Origin: Vicinamibacteria bacterium | Lineage (GTDB): Bacteria; Acidobacteriota; Vicinamibacteria; Vicinamibacterales; 2-12-FULL-66-21 | NCBI GenBank assembly: GCA_025937075.1 | Contig: JAICSD010000016.1 | Span: 1-20,600, forward strand | Direction: 5' to 3' | Length of the DNA stretch: 20,600 nucleotides | Part shown: positions 1 to 7,170 of the stretch, piece by piece | How the letters are laid out: every line of letters starts with the position of its first letter | How positions within the stretch are numbered: position 1 is the stretch's first letter | Notes under the pieces: model-generated | Told to the model about the DNA's origin: nothing | Seen by the model: the letters and a program-made list of their open reading frames with translations, nothing else | Databases searched by the model: none | Made by a program: the position numbers and the translations under genes

Positions 1-671
1 ACTGGGTGCACGTCGAGCACCTGATGATCGACGACGAGGACTCTGGCCAGCGGGGCATCGAAAAGATGTCCAAGTCTCTCGGGAACGTCTACAACCTCGA
101 GGACATCGAAGCGCAGGGGTTTCGGCCGTCGGCGCTCCGCTTCCTGTATCTCGGGACGCACTACCGCAAGCAGTTGCGGTTCTCGTGGAGCGCGATGGCG
201 CAGGCGGAAGAAGCGCTGAAGCGGCTCACCGATTTTCTGGCGCGGCTGCGGCTCGCGCCAGAGGGGCCGGCGTCAGCCGCCTCGTCGGCCCGGCTGGAAG
301 AGGCTCGAAAGGCCTTTGCGGAGTACATCGGGTCGGATCTGAACACCGCCGCTGCGCTTGGGGTCGTGTTCGACCTCGTCCGCGCGCTCAACAGCGCCAT
401 CGACTCGGGAGAGCTGCGATCGGGTGACGCGGTCGAGATCGCGCGCACCTTCGACGATTTCGACCGTGTGCTGGGCGTCTTGTCGCTCCGCCGCCAGGAA
501 GACGAGCAGCCGCCTGTGCCGGTCGAGGAAATCGAGCGTCTCATCGCAGAGCGCCGCGCAGCCCGGAGCGCCCGAAACTTCGCGCAAGCAGATAAAATTC
601 GAAGAGAACTCGACGCTCGCGGCATCCTGCTCGAAGACACCGCTGCGGGCACGCGCTGGAAACGGAAATGA
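1..671 (+). CDS. cysS: Cysteinyl-tRNA synthetase, C-terminal part (5' end outside window)
   Basis: Charges tRNA-Cys with cysteine in the cytoplasm. The visible 222 residues, read in frame from base 3, start just before the class I signature loop: KMSKSLGN is at visible residues 21-28 and is preceded by a W-V-H-V-E-H-L segment, as in CysRS. The helical anticodon-binding (DALR-type) region follows, and the protein ends in a basic tail with the motif [17 protein letters not shown], very typical of the CysRS C-terminus. The catalytic Rossmann domain and zinc-binding residues lie upstream of the window. The stop (669-671) touches the first unit of a heptamer repeat array. The next gene is co-directional 76 nt downstream. 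Identification is firm; only the start is missing. Confidence 0.95.
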   Translation, partial: WVHVEHLMIDDEDSGQRGIEKMSKSLGNVYNLEDIEAQGFRPSALRFLYLGTHYRKQLRFSWSAMAQAEEALKRLTDFLARLRLAPEGPASAASSARLEEARKAFAEYIGSDLNTAAALGVVFDLVRALNSAIDSGELRSGDAVEIARTFDDFDRVLGVLSLRRQEDEQPPVPVEEIERLIAERRAARSARNFAQADKIRRELDARGILLEDTAAGTRWKRK

Positions 672-726
672 CGATGAACGATGGACGATGGACGATGAAC
701 GATCGTCCATCGACCATCGCCCATCG
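671..726. repeat. Heptamer array with strand switch (ACGATGR then YCATCGN)
   Basis: Eight consecutive 7-nt units fill the gap after cysS. Four or five units read ACGATGA/ACGATGG, and after a central ACGATCG the remaining units read TCCATCG, ACCATCG and CCCATCG, the same motif on the other strand. The array can therefore fold into an imperfect hairpin of about 25 bp. There is no T-tract, so it is not a classical terminator. Function is unknown. Confidence 0.8.
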
Positions 727-747
727 ATACACATCGGACGGCACATC

Positions 748-2112
748 ATGACAAACGCCCCCGACATCAAAACCGCTCTACCAGGCCCGAAAGCCAAGGC
801 CATCATCGACAAGGACGCGAAGTTCGTGTCGCCGTCCTACACCCGCGACTATCCACTCGTTATCGCGCGCGGGGACGGCGCCGTCGTCGAAGACGTCGAC
901 GGCAACGTGTTCATCGACTGCGCCGCAGGCATTGCGGTCAACTCGACCGGTGTGTCGCACCCGGAGGTCGTCAAGGCGATCAGCGATCAGGCATCCCGGT
1001 TCATTCACATGTCCGGCACCGACTTCTATTACGAGCCGCAGGTTCGTCTTGCGGAGGAGCTGGCCGGCATCGTCCCGATCGAGGGCGACGTGCGCACGTT
1101 CTTCGGTAACTCGGGAACGGAGGCGACCGAGGCCGCGCTGAAGGTCACGCGTTACTACACGAAGCGGCAGAACATCATCGCGTTCTTCGGCTCCTTTCAT
1201 GGCCGGTCGCTCGGCTCGCTCGCGTTGACGGCGAGCAAGGCCGTGCAGCGCCGCGGATTTGGTCCGCTGATGCCGGGCGTGTATCACGCGCCGTATCCGG
1301 ATCCTTACCGCTTCAACGGCAGCGCGGATGCGTGTGCCGAGGCTTCGCTCTCGTACATCCGCGAACAGCTCTTCGTGCACCTCGTCTCGCCCGACGAAGT
1401 CGCGGCGATCGTCGTCGAACCCGTCCAGGGGGAGGGCGGCTACATCGTTCCGCCCGCCGCGTTCCTGCACGGGCTGCGCGCCCTCGCGACCGAGTACGGG
1501 ATCCAGCTCGTGGTCGACGAAGTGCAGTCGGGTATGGGACGCACCGGAAAGATGTTCGCGTCGGACCACTTCGGCCTCAAAGCGGACGTCGTCAACATCG
1601 CGAAGGGTATCGCGTCAGGCCTCCCGCTGGGCATCACCTGCTCGCGCGCGGAGGTCATGAACTGGCCGCCCGGCGCTCACGCCAGCACGTTCGGCGGAAA
1701 TCCCGTCTCGTGCGCTGCCGCGCTCGCCACGATCCGGCTGCTCAAGTCGCAGTACGTCGAGAACGCAGCCGCCGTCGGCGCGTACCTGATGAGCGGGTTG
1801 CGCGAGCTGGCGAAAAAGCACGATCTGATCGGCGACGTGCGCGGCCTCGGCTTGATGATCGGCGTCGAGTTCGTGCGCGATCGGAAGACCAAGGAGCGCG
1901 CCGTCGACGCGCGGAACGCGGTCGTGCAGGCGATGTTCCGCCGCGGCGTCCTGATTCTCGGCGCCGGCAGGAACGCGGTCCGGTTCGCGCCGCCGCTGGT
2001 GCTCACGCGGGAGCAGGCGGAAACCGTCCTGCACCTGTTCGACGACGCCCTGGGCGAGGTGACGGGCGCACACGCAGTGGCGGGGTCGGCGACGCGCGGA
2101 ACTGCTTCATAA
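748..2112 (+). CDS. Class III PLP-dependent aminotransferase (4-aminobutyrate / acetylornithine aminotransferase family)
   Basis: A 454-residue fold-type I aminotransferase that transfers an omega-amino group (GABA, acetylornithine or a similar substrate) to 2-oxoglutarate in the cytoplasm. Visible signatures are GNSGTEATEAALK, which binds the PLP phosphate, FHGRSLGSLALT, the cofactor-holding Asp in VVDEVQSGMGRTGK (Asp257) and the Schiff-base Lys in NIAKGIASGLPLG (Lys286), with STFGGNPVSCAAAL after it. The length and the PYPDPYR segment fit the GABA-aminotransferase branch better than ArgD, which is usually about 400 residues. Substrate cannot be fixed from sequence alone. The ATG at 748 is chosen because homology begins soon after it; the frame is open upstream into cysS but that part is a shadow. 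No clear Shine-Dalgarno is visible. Confidence 0.9.
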   Translation: MTNAPDIKTALPGPKAKAIIDKDAKFVSPSYTRDYPLVIARGDGAVVEDVDGNVFIDCAAGIAVNSTGVSHPEVVKAISDQASRFIHMSGTDFYYEPQVRLAEELAGIVPIEGDVRTFFGNSGTEATEAALKVTRYYTKRQNIIAFFGSFHGRSLGSLALTASKAVQRRGFGPLMPGVYHAPYPDPYRFNGSADACAEASLSYIREQLFVHLVSPDEVAAIVVEPVQGEGGYIVPPAAFLHGLRALATEYGIQLVVDEVQSGMGRTGKMFASDHFGLKADVVNIAKGIASGLPLGITCSRAEVMNWPPGAHASTFGGNPVSCAAALATIRLLKSQYVENAAAVGAYLMSGLRELAKKHDLIGDVRGLGLMIGVEFVRDRKTKERAVDARNAVVQAMFRRGVLILGAGRNAVRFAPPLVLTREQAETVLHLFDDALGEVTGAHAVAGSATRGTAS

Positions 2113-2122
2113 CTACGCCTGT

Positions 2123-2199
2123 CCCACGCCCAACTCCAATTCCCAACTCGCAAATGGATCAATTTGGGAGTTGGCAGTTGGACCTTGGCAGTTGTCAGC
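2123..2199. repeat. Heptamer array with strand switch between convergent genes
   Basis: The 82-nt gap between the aminotransferase and the STAS gene is almost filled by 7-nt units. The left half has CCAACTC-like units and the right half TGGGAGT/TGGCAGT-like units, which are complementary, so a long imperfect hairpin with a centre near 2158 is possible. It reaches 5 nt into the 3' end of the STAS gene. Its place between convergent stops would suit a bidirectional transcription barrier, but there is no T-tract. Confidence 0.8.
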
Positions 2200-2530
2200 G
2201 GGAAGTGAATTCGAGCCCCGCCAGTTCGAGAGCCACCCTGACCGGCGGCTGGGCGGCGGCCAGCACCAGCCGCCCTCCAGATCCCGCGAGCCGCTCCGAA
2301 GCACGCGCCAGCACCTGCAGTCCGGCGCTGCTCACGTAATCGACGCCGGCCAGGTCGACGACGACCTCGCGAGCGCCGGCCACCGCCTGATCGAGCGCCG
2401 CTTCGAGGTTGGCGCTGGTGGCGTTCGATACCCGGCCCGTCAAGCGCACGGTAACGATTTCGGGCCCGCCGGAACGGGTGGCCGTTAGTCCCCAGTTGTG
2501 TGCATCCGTCATTGTTTCCGCGGCGTTCAC
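2195..2530 (-). CDS. STAS-domain protein, anti-anti-sigma factor type
   Basis: A single STAS domain of 111 residues, the usual size of SpoIIAA/RsbV-type proteins, which bind an anti-sigma factor or kinase and are switched by phosphorylation. The hallmark is VVVDLAGVDYVSSAGLQVL; Ser68 aligns with the phosphorylated Ser of SpoIIAA, though the preceding Asp is Ser here. GTG at 2530 is taken as start because a TATAAC hexamer lies 8 nt upstream; an in-frame ATG at 2512 is an alternative. The gene is divergent from an ECF sigma gene, which hints at a shared regulatory circuit, but no RsbW-type kinase is encoded nearby, so the partner is unknown. The STAS call is firm, the role inferred. Confidence 0.85.
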   Translation of the reverse strand: MNAAETMTDAHNWGLTATRSGGPEIVTVRLTGRVSNATSANLEAALDQAVAGAREVVVDLAGVDYVSSAGLQVLARASERLAGSGGRLVLAAAQPPVRVALELAGLEFTSR

Positions 2531-2538
2531 CCCACCGT

Positions 2539-2568
2539 GTTATAAAAAAGTCCCTTTTCGGCCGCCAA
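2539..2568 (-). promoter_or_regulatory. Possible promoter of the STAS gene
   Basis: Read on the minus strand, TTGGCG (2568-2563) is followed after 18 nt by TATAAC (2544-2539), then 8 nt to the GTG start. The match to a housekeeping promoter is reasonable, and the spacing would give a leaderless or nearly leaderless transcript. It is based on pattern only. Confidence 0.35.
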
Positions 2569-2584
2569 CTTTCCGCGGGGTCCC

Positions 2585-3133
2585 GTGTATTTATCACAGG
2601 ACGCTGAAGACGCCGCACTCGTGGGCCGGGTCCTGGCAGGCGACATGGTCGCTTTCGAGCTCCTGGTAGAACGATATCAACGGCCGCTGTTCAATGTCGC
2701 GGCCCGGATGCTCGGGTCGCGGGAAGACGCGGCGGACGCGACGCAGAACGCGCTGGTCCGGATCTACGAGAACATTCGGGCGTTCGACCCACAGCGAAGG
2801 TTTTTCAGCTGGAGCTACCGGATTCTGGTCAACGAGTGCCTCAACGTCCTGCGGGCACGACGGGTGACGGTCGACGCGGAGGGCGCCTCGCTGGCGCCGG
2901 CCGCGTTCGAACAGGTGGCGGCCACGGAACGGCGGGCGGCGGTCCAGCGGGCGCTGATGGAGCTGACGCCCGAACTCAGAGCGGTCATCGTGCTGCGGCA
3001 CTACGGCGCGCTCTCGTACGAACAGATTTCCGAGGCGCTTGGCGGCGTTCCCGTGAAGACGGTGAAATCGCGGCTGCATACGGCCCGACAGCGGCTCGGA
3101 CGCAAGTTGCTCGGCTGGCAGGAAGAGTCATGA
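2585..3133 (+). CDS. RNA polymerase sigma factor, ECF subfamily
   Basis: A 182-residue sigma-70 family factor with only regions 2 and 4. Region 2 spans about residues 15-85 (FELLVERYQRPLFNVAARML, then DAADATQNALVRIYENI and FFSWSYRILVNECLNVLRAR), where the -10 element is melted and core polymerase bound. Region 4 spans about 120-175 (LTPELRAVIVLRHYGALSYE, then IAxxLG-like and VKSRLHTARQRL), the helix-turn-helix for the -35 element. The start is GTG at 2585; the next in-frame Met is 20 residues later, inside the first helix. The stop overlaps the ATG of the next gene (ATGA at 3130), the common arrangement of an ECF sigma with its anti-sigma factor. The inducing signal is unknown. Confidence 0.93.
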   Translation: MYLSQDAEDAALVGRVLAGDMVAFELLVERYQRPLFNVAARMLGSREDAADATQNALVRIYENIRAFDPQRRFFSWSYRILVNECLNVLRARRVTVDAEGASLAPAAFEQVAATERRAAVQRALMELTPELRAVIVLRHYGALSYEQISEALGGVPVKTVKSRLHTARQRLGRKLLGWQEES

Positions 3134-4158
3134 CTGAACACAGGATCGACGAGCTGCTCGACGCGAAACGTGACGGCACGCTCGAGGCCGCGGCCGCCCT
3201 CGAACTCGAGCGGGAGCTGCAGCAGAACCCGGCCGCTCGGCGCCGCGCGGAGGAGATCGACGCGCTGTCGCAAATCCTGGATATCGCCGGCGACGAGCCG
3301 CCGGCGGCAATCGTCTCGGACGTCATGGAGAAGATCTCGGCGGTGCCGGTCCGGCGGCCGGCCGCGCGAATCATTCAGTGGTTTCCCCGTTCCACTTCTG
3401 GAGGAGGCATGGTGATGGCGAAGAAAGTGATGTTTGGCGTGGCCGCGGCTGCTGCGATTGTGCTCATCTCGGTGGCGATCACCGGCTTCCCGCACGTGAA
3501 CAGCAGCGGGACCCTGGGCGCGATCGGCGCGGCAAAGCGCGCACAGGCGCCGCAGATTACGGCATCCGACGTGAAGACCGGCGACCCTGCCGTCCAGCAG
3601 TTCCTGCAGAGCGACACGTTCGACCGCCTGATGAAGGACCCCTCGACGAAGAAGCTGCTCTCCGACCCGGGATTCCGGATGGCGCTGTCGAGCGCGGACA
3701 TCCAGTCGGCGCTCGCGAGCGGCGATCTGAAGGCGGCGCTGGCGAAGTCCGACATCCAGGCCGCGCTGTCCAGCAGCGAGTTGTCGGCGGCTCTCGCGAA
3801 CGCCGACATCCAGGCGGCGTTTGCGAAGGCGGACTTCCGCATGGCGCTGTCGAAGGCGGATCTGAAGGCGGCGTTCGCCGCAGCTGACCTGAAGTCGGCG
3901 TTCGCGAAGTCGGAGCTCGAAGCCGCGTTCGCGAAGGACGACATCAAGGCGGCGTTCGCGTCGGCGGAGCTGCAGGCCGCGTTTGCACGGTCGGATTTCC
4001 AGGCGGCGCTCGCCAACAGCTCGTTCCGTGCGGCGCTGGCGGACTCGAATCTCGCGGCGGCACTCCACAGCGACGCGCTGCAGTCGGCCCTCAGCTCGTC
4101 CGCGTTTCAGAGCGCGTTGAGCAGCTCCGCGTTCGCCGCGGCGCTCTCACGCCAGTAA
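3130..4158 (+). CDS. Putative anti-sigma factor with transmembrane anchor and nonapeptide-repeat outer domain
   Basis: A 342-residue protein in three parts. Residues 1-70 are a short helical segment (HRIDELLDAKRDGTLE, then ELERELQQNPAARRRAEEI) resembling the cytoplasmic part of anti-sigma factors; it has no Cys, so it is not a zinc-type (ZAS) domain. One hydrophobic helix spans about residues 100-120. From residue 158 to the C-terminus the sequence is 20 nonapeptides plus a partial one, of the form A-(L/F)-A-x-x-(D/E)-(I/L/F)-x-A. The 4-nt overlap with the sigma gene and the helix suggest a membrane-bound inhibitor with the repeat domain outside the cytoplasmic membrane. The repeat domain matches no family I recognise: it is neither pentapeptide nor glycine-rich RTX. 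An AGGAGG before Met96 may start a second product. The anti-sigma role is inferred from context and the N-terminus. Confidence 0.75.
   Translation: MTEHRIDELLDAKRDGTLEAAAALELERELQQNPAARRRAEEIDALSQILDIAGDEPPAAIVSDVMEKISAVPVRRPAARIIQWFPRSTSGGGMVMAKKVMFGVAAAAAIVLISVAITGFPHVNSSGTLGAIGAAKRAQAPQITASDVKTGDPAVQQFLQSDTFDRLMKDPSTKKLLSDPGFRMALSSADIQSALASGDLKAALAKSDIQAALSSSELSAALANADIQAAFAKADFRMALSKADLKAAFAAADLKSAFAKSELEAAFAKDDIKAAFASAELQAAFARSDFQAALANSSFRAALADSNLAAALHSDALQSALSSSAFQSALSSSAFAAALSRQ
3402..3417 (+). promoter_or_regulatory. Internal Shine-Dalgarno and start codon within the anti-sigma gene
   Basis: AGGAGG (3402-3407) lies 7 nt before an in-frame ATG (3415, Met96); another in-frame ATG is at 3409 (Met94). 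It is the best ribosome-binding site seen in the window, and it stands just before the transmembrane helix. It may yield a shorter protein lacking the sigma-binding segment, or simply encode Gly-Gly-Gly. Confidence 0.4.
3601..4155 (+). repeat. 27-bp tandem coding repeat (20 nonapeptides plus a partial unit)
   Basis: From Phe158 the protein can be laid out without gaps as 9-residue units to the last residue. The first three units are divergent and carry Asp-Pro (LMKDPSTKK, LLSDPGFRM). Units 4 to 17 are close to A-(L/F)-A-K-(A/S)-D-(I/L)-K-A. The last units drift to ALSSSAFQS. DNA units differ at many synonymous sites, so the array is old and kept at protein level rather than recently expanded. 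Confidence 0.9.
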
Positions 4159-4180
4159 TCCCCGGCCCATCCTCCACAAC

Positions 4181-4216
4181 AAGGGGCGGGTGCGATTGTG
4201 CACCCGCCCCTTTTTT
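4181..4216 (+). terminator. Rho-independent terminator
   Basis: A perfect 11-bp stem (GGGGCGGGTGC at 4183-4193 with GCACCCGCCCC at 4200-4210), a 6-nt loop and six T residues (4211-4216), 24 nt after the stop of the anti-sigma gene. It ends the sigma/anti-sigma unit and isolates the next gene. Confidence 0.95.
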
Positions 4217-4239
4217 CATGTACCATCCGGCCCGGTTGG

Positions 4240-7170
4240 ATGAGAGTACAAGGGTTTCTGGGTGCGCTGGTTCTCGCACTCCTCTGCGCGCACCCGGCAG
4301 GGGCACAACTCGCGGAACTCGACATGCCGTCGGTCCGCATCGTCTACTTCAATGGGACCGAGACGTATCTGGTGCCCCATGCGGCGCGGACGTTTCTCAA
4401 CTCGCTGGAGTTCCAGGAACGCCTGTTCCACTTCGATCCCAACGAGAAAATCACAGTCCTGCTCGTCGACTTCTCCGATTCCGGCAACGCGGCCGCGTCG
4501 GTGGTGCCGCGGGATCTGCTGACGGTTGAAATCTCGCCGCTCAACTTCGCGTTCGAGACGCTCGCGGCAAACGAGCGGCTGAACACGATCATGAACCACG
4601 AGCTGGTGCACATCGCCGCCATGGATGGCGCGGCGAAATCGGACCACCTCTTCCGCCGTCTCTTCGGCGGGAAGGTGAACCCCGTCGCGGCGCAGCCGGA
4701 ATCGATCCTGTACTTCTTCCTGACCACTCCGCGCGTCGCGGCCCCGCGCTGGTATCAGGAGGGCATTGCCGTGTTCGTCGACACCTGGATGGCCGGCGGC
4801 CTCGGACGGATCCAGAGCGGCTACGACGAGATGGTGTTCCGCAGCATGGTCCGGGACGGCACGCCCTTTTACGATCCGCTCGGCCTCGTTTCTGCCGGCA
4901 CCAAGATCGATTTCCAACTGCAGATCAATTCCTATCTGTACGGGGCGCGGTTCATGGCGTGGCTCGCGAAGACCTATTCGCCCGACAAGCTGGTCCAATG
5001 GGTCTCCCGCGCCCCGGGGAGTCGCGCGTACTACTCGTCGCAGTTCCGGCAGGTGTTCGGTCGCAGCCTCGAAGACGCGTGGCACCAGTGGACGGAAGAG
5101 GAGCGCGCGTTTCAGCAGCAGAACCTCGCGGCGATTCGGAAATACCCGCTGACGCCGTCGCGCGACCTGACGTCGAAAGCGCTCGGGTCGGTCTCGCGCG
5201 CTTATTTCGACCCCGCGTCCCAGCGCCTGTATGGCGCGTTCAACTATCCCGGCGTGGTTGCGCACATCGGCGGCATCGACATCAAGAGCGGCGCGATCGA
5301 GAAATTCGTGAACGTGAAAGGACCGACGATCTACACCGTGGCCGCCCTGGCGTTCGACCCGGACGCGCACCGGTTGTTCTATACGACCGACAACGACGCG
5401 CACCGGGACCTCGTCGCGCTCGATACGGAAACGCACCGGACGACGCTGCTGCAGAAGGATGCGCGCATCGGTGACCTCGCGTTCGATCGCGCCGACAGGT
5501 CGCTGTGGGGGATTCGTCATCTGAACGGCATCTGCACGCTCGTGCGCATGGCACCGCCTTACCGTGAGTGGACGCGCGTCGTCTCGTGGCCGTACGGGAC
5601 GGTGATGTACGACCTCGACGTCTCGCCCGACGGCACGCTGGTGTCATCGTCGATGGGCGAGATCGACGGCAAGCAGGACGTTCGCATCTTCGACACCGCG
5701 GCGCTCCTCAGCGGGAAGACCGAGGCGCGCGCCCGGTTCGATTTCGGGCCGTCAGTGCCCTCCGGGTTCGTGTTCTCGCCAGACGGCCGCTACCTGTTCG
5801 GCAGCAGCTACTACACCGGCGTGTCGAACATCTTCCGGTACGACATCGCGACGGGAAAAGTCGACGCGATGACGAACACGGACGGGGGCTTCTTCCGGCC
5901 GGTGCCGCTTCAGGATGGCCGGCTGCTGGCGTTCCGCTACACGGGCAACGGCTTCGTTCCCGCGGAACTGTCCGCGACGAAGCCGCTGGAGGACGTGAGT
6001 GCCATCACGTTTTTCGGCGAGCAGCTTGCGGAAGCGCGGCCGGTGGTGCACGAGTGGAACGTCGGTTCCCCGGCGCGCATTCAGCTCGATACCATCCCCC
6101 AGCGGACGAAGACGTACGAAATCGCGCATCAGCTCACACGTGAGTCGTTCTATCCGATCGTGCAGGGGTACAAAGACACGGCGGCGGTCGGCGTCCGCGC
6201 GAACTTTTCCGATCCACTGGGACTGAACCGCGCTGCGATTTCAGCCGCGGTCAGCCCGGGGCCGTCGGACGAGCGCGTGCACCTGACGTCGACGTACGAG
6301 CGGTACGACTGGCGCGCGCGCTTCGAGCTGAACCGCGCCGACTTCTACGACCTGTTCGGCCCGACGAAGACCAGCCGCAAAGGCTACGTCGTCGGCGCCG
6401 GCCACCATTCGACGCTGGTGTTCGACGAGCCGCGGCGCCTGGATCTCGACGTGGACGGCAGCTTCTCCGGCAATCTCGATCGGCTGCCGGACTTTCAGAA
6501 CGTCGTGGTGGACGTGCGCCGGCTGGGGCGCGTGGAAGCGAAGCTGCAGTTCGCGGACGTCCGCAACTCGCTTGGAAGCGTCGACGAGGAGACGGGCACG
6601 AAGTGGTCGGCCGTCGCGCACGCCGATGCGGTGCACGGCGACGTCATCCCGCGCTGGTATGGAACGCTGGACCATGGATGGGCGCTCCCCGCGGGGCACT
6701 CGTCGCTGTGGCTGCGCGGCGCCGCCGGGTTGTCGCCGCACAGCCGCGATGATCCGTTCGCGAACTTCTACTTCGGCGGGTTCGGCAACAACTGGGTCGA
6801 CGCCGGGGACGAAAAGCGCTACCGCGCGTATTCGAGCTTCCCGGGCCTGTCGATCGATGAGCTGCCGGGAAGGAACTTCGCGAAGGCGACGGCGGAGTGG
6901 AATCTGCCGCCGGTGCATTTTACGCACGCCGGCACGCCAGGGTTTTACGCCGCATGGATCCGCCCGGCGCTTTTTGCCGGCGGCCTGATCACCAACCTCG
7001 ACGCGCGTCAAGTGCGCCAGCGTGCCGTCGACGCGGGCGGACAGATCGACATCCGCTTCAGCGTGCTGTCGGCGCTCGACATGACCGTATCCGCCGGTGC
7101 GGCGGTCGCAGTGCGAAGCGGCGGCCCGGCGCGAGGCGAAGCGATGCTCTCGCTGAAGATTCTGCGATGA
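4240..7170 (+). CDS. Secreted HExxH metalloprotease-like protein with beta-propeller and outer-membrane barrel
   Basis: A 976-residue exported protein. Residues 1-23 form a Sec signal peptide with a probable cut at AGA-QL. Residues about 30-300 carry a gluzincin-like peptidase core: HELVH (His120-His124) with a downstream EGIAVFVDTW Glu174, as in peptidase MA/M1-like domains. Residues about 310-620 contain repeated blades of TolB/WD type (FDPASQRLYG, DLDVSPDGTL, FVFSPDGRYLFGS). From about 680 to the end, alternating polar/hydrophobic strands with aromatic residues suggest an outer-membrane beta-barrel of the surface-antigen type. The ATG at 4240 is chosen since it begins the signal peptide; an upstream in-frame GTG at 4198 lies inside the terminator. 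The domain types are inferred from motifs, and the barrel is the least certain. Substrate is unknown. Confidence 0.8.
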   Translation: MRVQGFLGALVLALLCAHPAGAQLAELDMPSVRIVYFNGTETYLVPHAARTFLNSLEFQERLFHFDPNEKITVLLVDFSDSGNAAASVVPRDLLTVEISPLNFAFETLAANERLNTIMNHELVHIAAMDGAAKSDHLFRRLFGGKVNPVAAQPESILYFFLTTPRVAAPRWYQEGIAVFVDTWMAGGLGRIQSGYDEMVFRSMVRDGTPFYDPLGLVSAGTKIDFQLQINSYLYGARFMAWLAKTYSPDKLVQWVSRAPGSRAYYSSQFRQVFGRSLEDAWHQWTEEERAFQQQNLAAIRKYPLTPSRDLTSKALGSVSRAYFDPASQRLYGAFNYPGVVAHIGGIDIKSGAIEKFVNVKGPTIYTVAALAFDPDAHRLFYTTDNDAHRDLVALDTETHRTTLLQKDARIGDLAFDRADRSLWGIRHLNGICTLVRMAPPYREWTRVVSWPYGTVMYDLDVSPDGTLVSSSMGEIDGKQDVRIFDTAALLSGKTEARARFDFGPSVPSGFVFSPDGRYLFGSSYYTGVSNIFRYDIATGKVDAMTNTDGGFFRPVPLQDGRLLAFRYTGNGFVPAELSATKPLEDVSAITFFGEQLAEARPVVHEWNVGSPARIQLDTIPQRTKTYEIAHQLTRESFYPIVQGYKDTAAVGVRANFSDPLGLNRAAISAAVSPGPSDERVHLTSTYERYDWRARFELNRADFYDLFGPTKTSRKGYVVGAGHHSTLVFDEPRRLDLDVDGSFSGNLDRLPDFQNVVVDVRRLGRVEAKLQFADVRNSLGSVDEETGTKWSAVAHADAVHGDVIPRWYGTLDHGWALPAGHSSLWLRGAAGLSPHSRDDPFANFYFGGFGNNWVDAGDEKRYRAYSSFPGLSIDELPGRNFAKATAEWNLPPVHFTHAGTPGFYAAWIRPALFAGGLITNLDARQVRQRAVDAGGQIDIRFSVLSALDMTVSAGAAVAVRSGGPARGEAMLSLKILR

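Noticed and set aside
671..726. CRISPR array
   Set aside because: The units are 7 nt and contiguous, without spacers; no cas genes are present in the window.
358..747. N-terminal extension of the aminotransferase frame into cysS
   Set aside because: The segment is an out-of-frame reading of cysS and of the heptamer array; homology starts after ATG 748.
3001..4068. Long minus-strand ORFs opposite the nonapeptide repeat, themselves repetitive
   Set aside because: They mirror the 27-bp coding repeat. The plus frame overlaps the sigma gene in the ATGA manner and has the transmembrane helix, so it is the real one.
4198..4239. Upstream GTG start extending the secreted peptidase by 14 residues
   Set aside because: This GTG lies in the loop and 3' stem of the terminator, and the added residues would precede a complete signal peptide starting at 4240.
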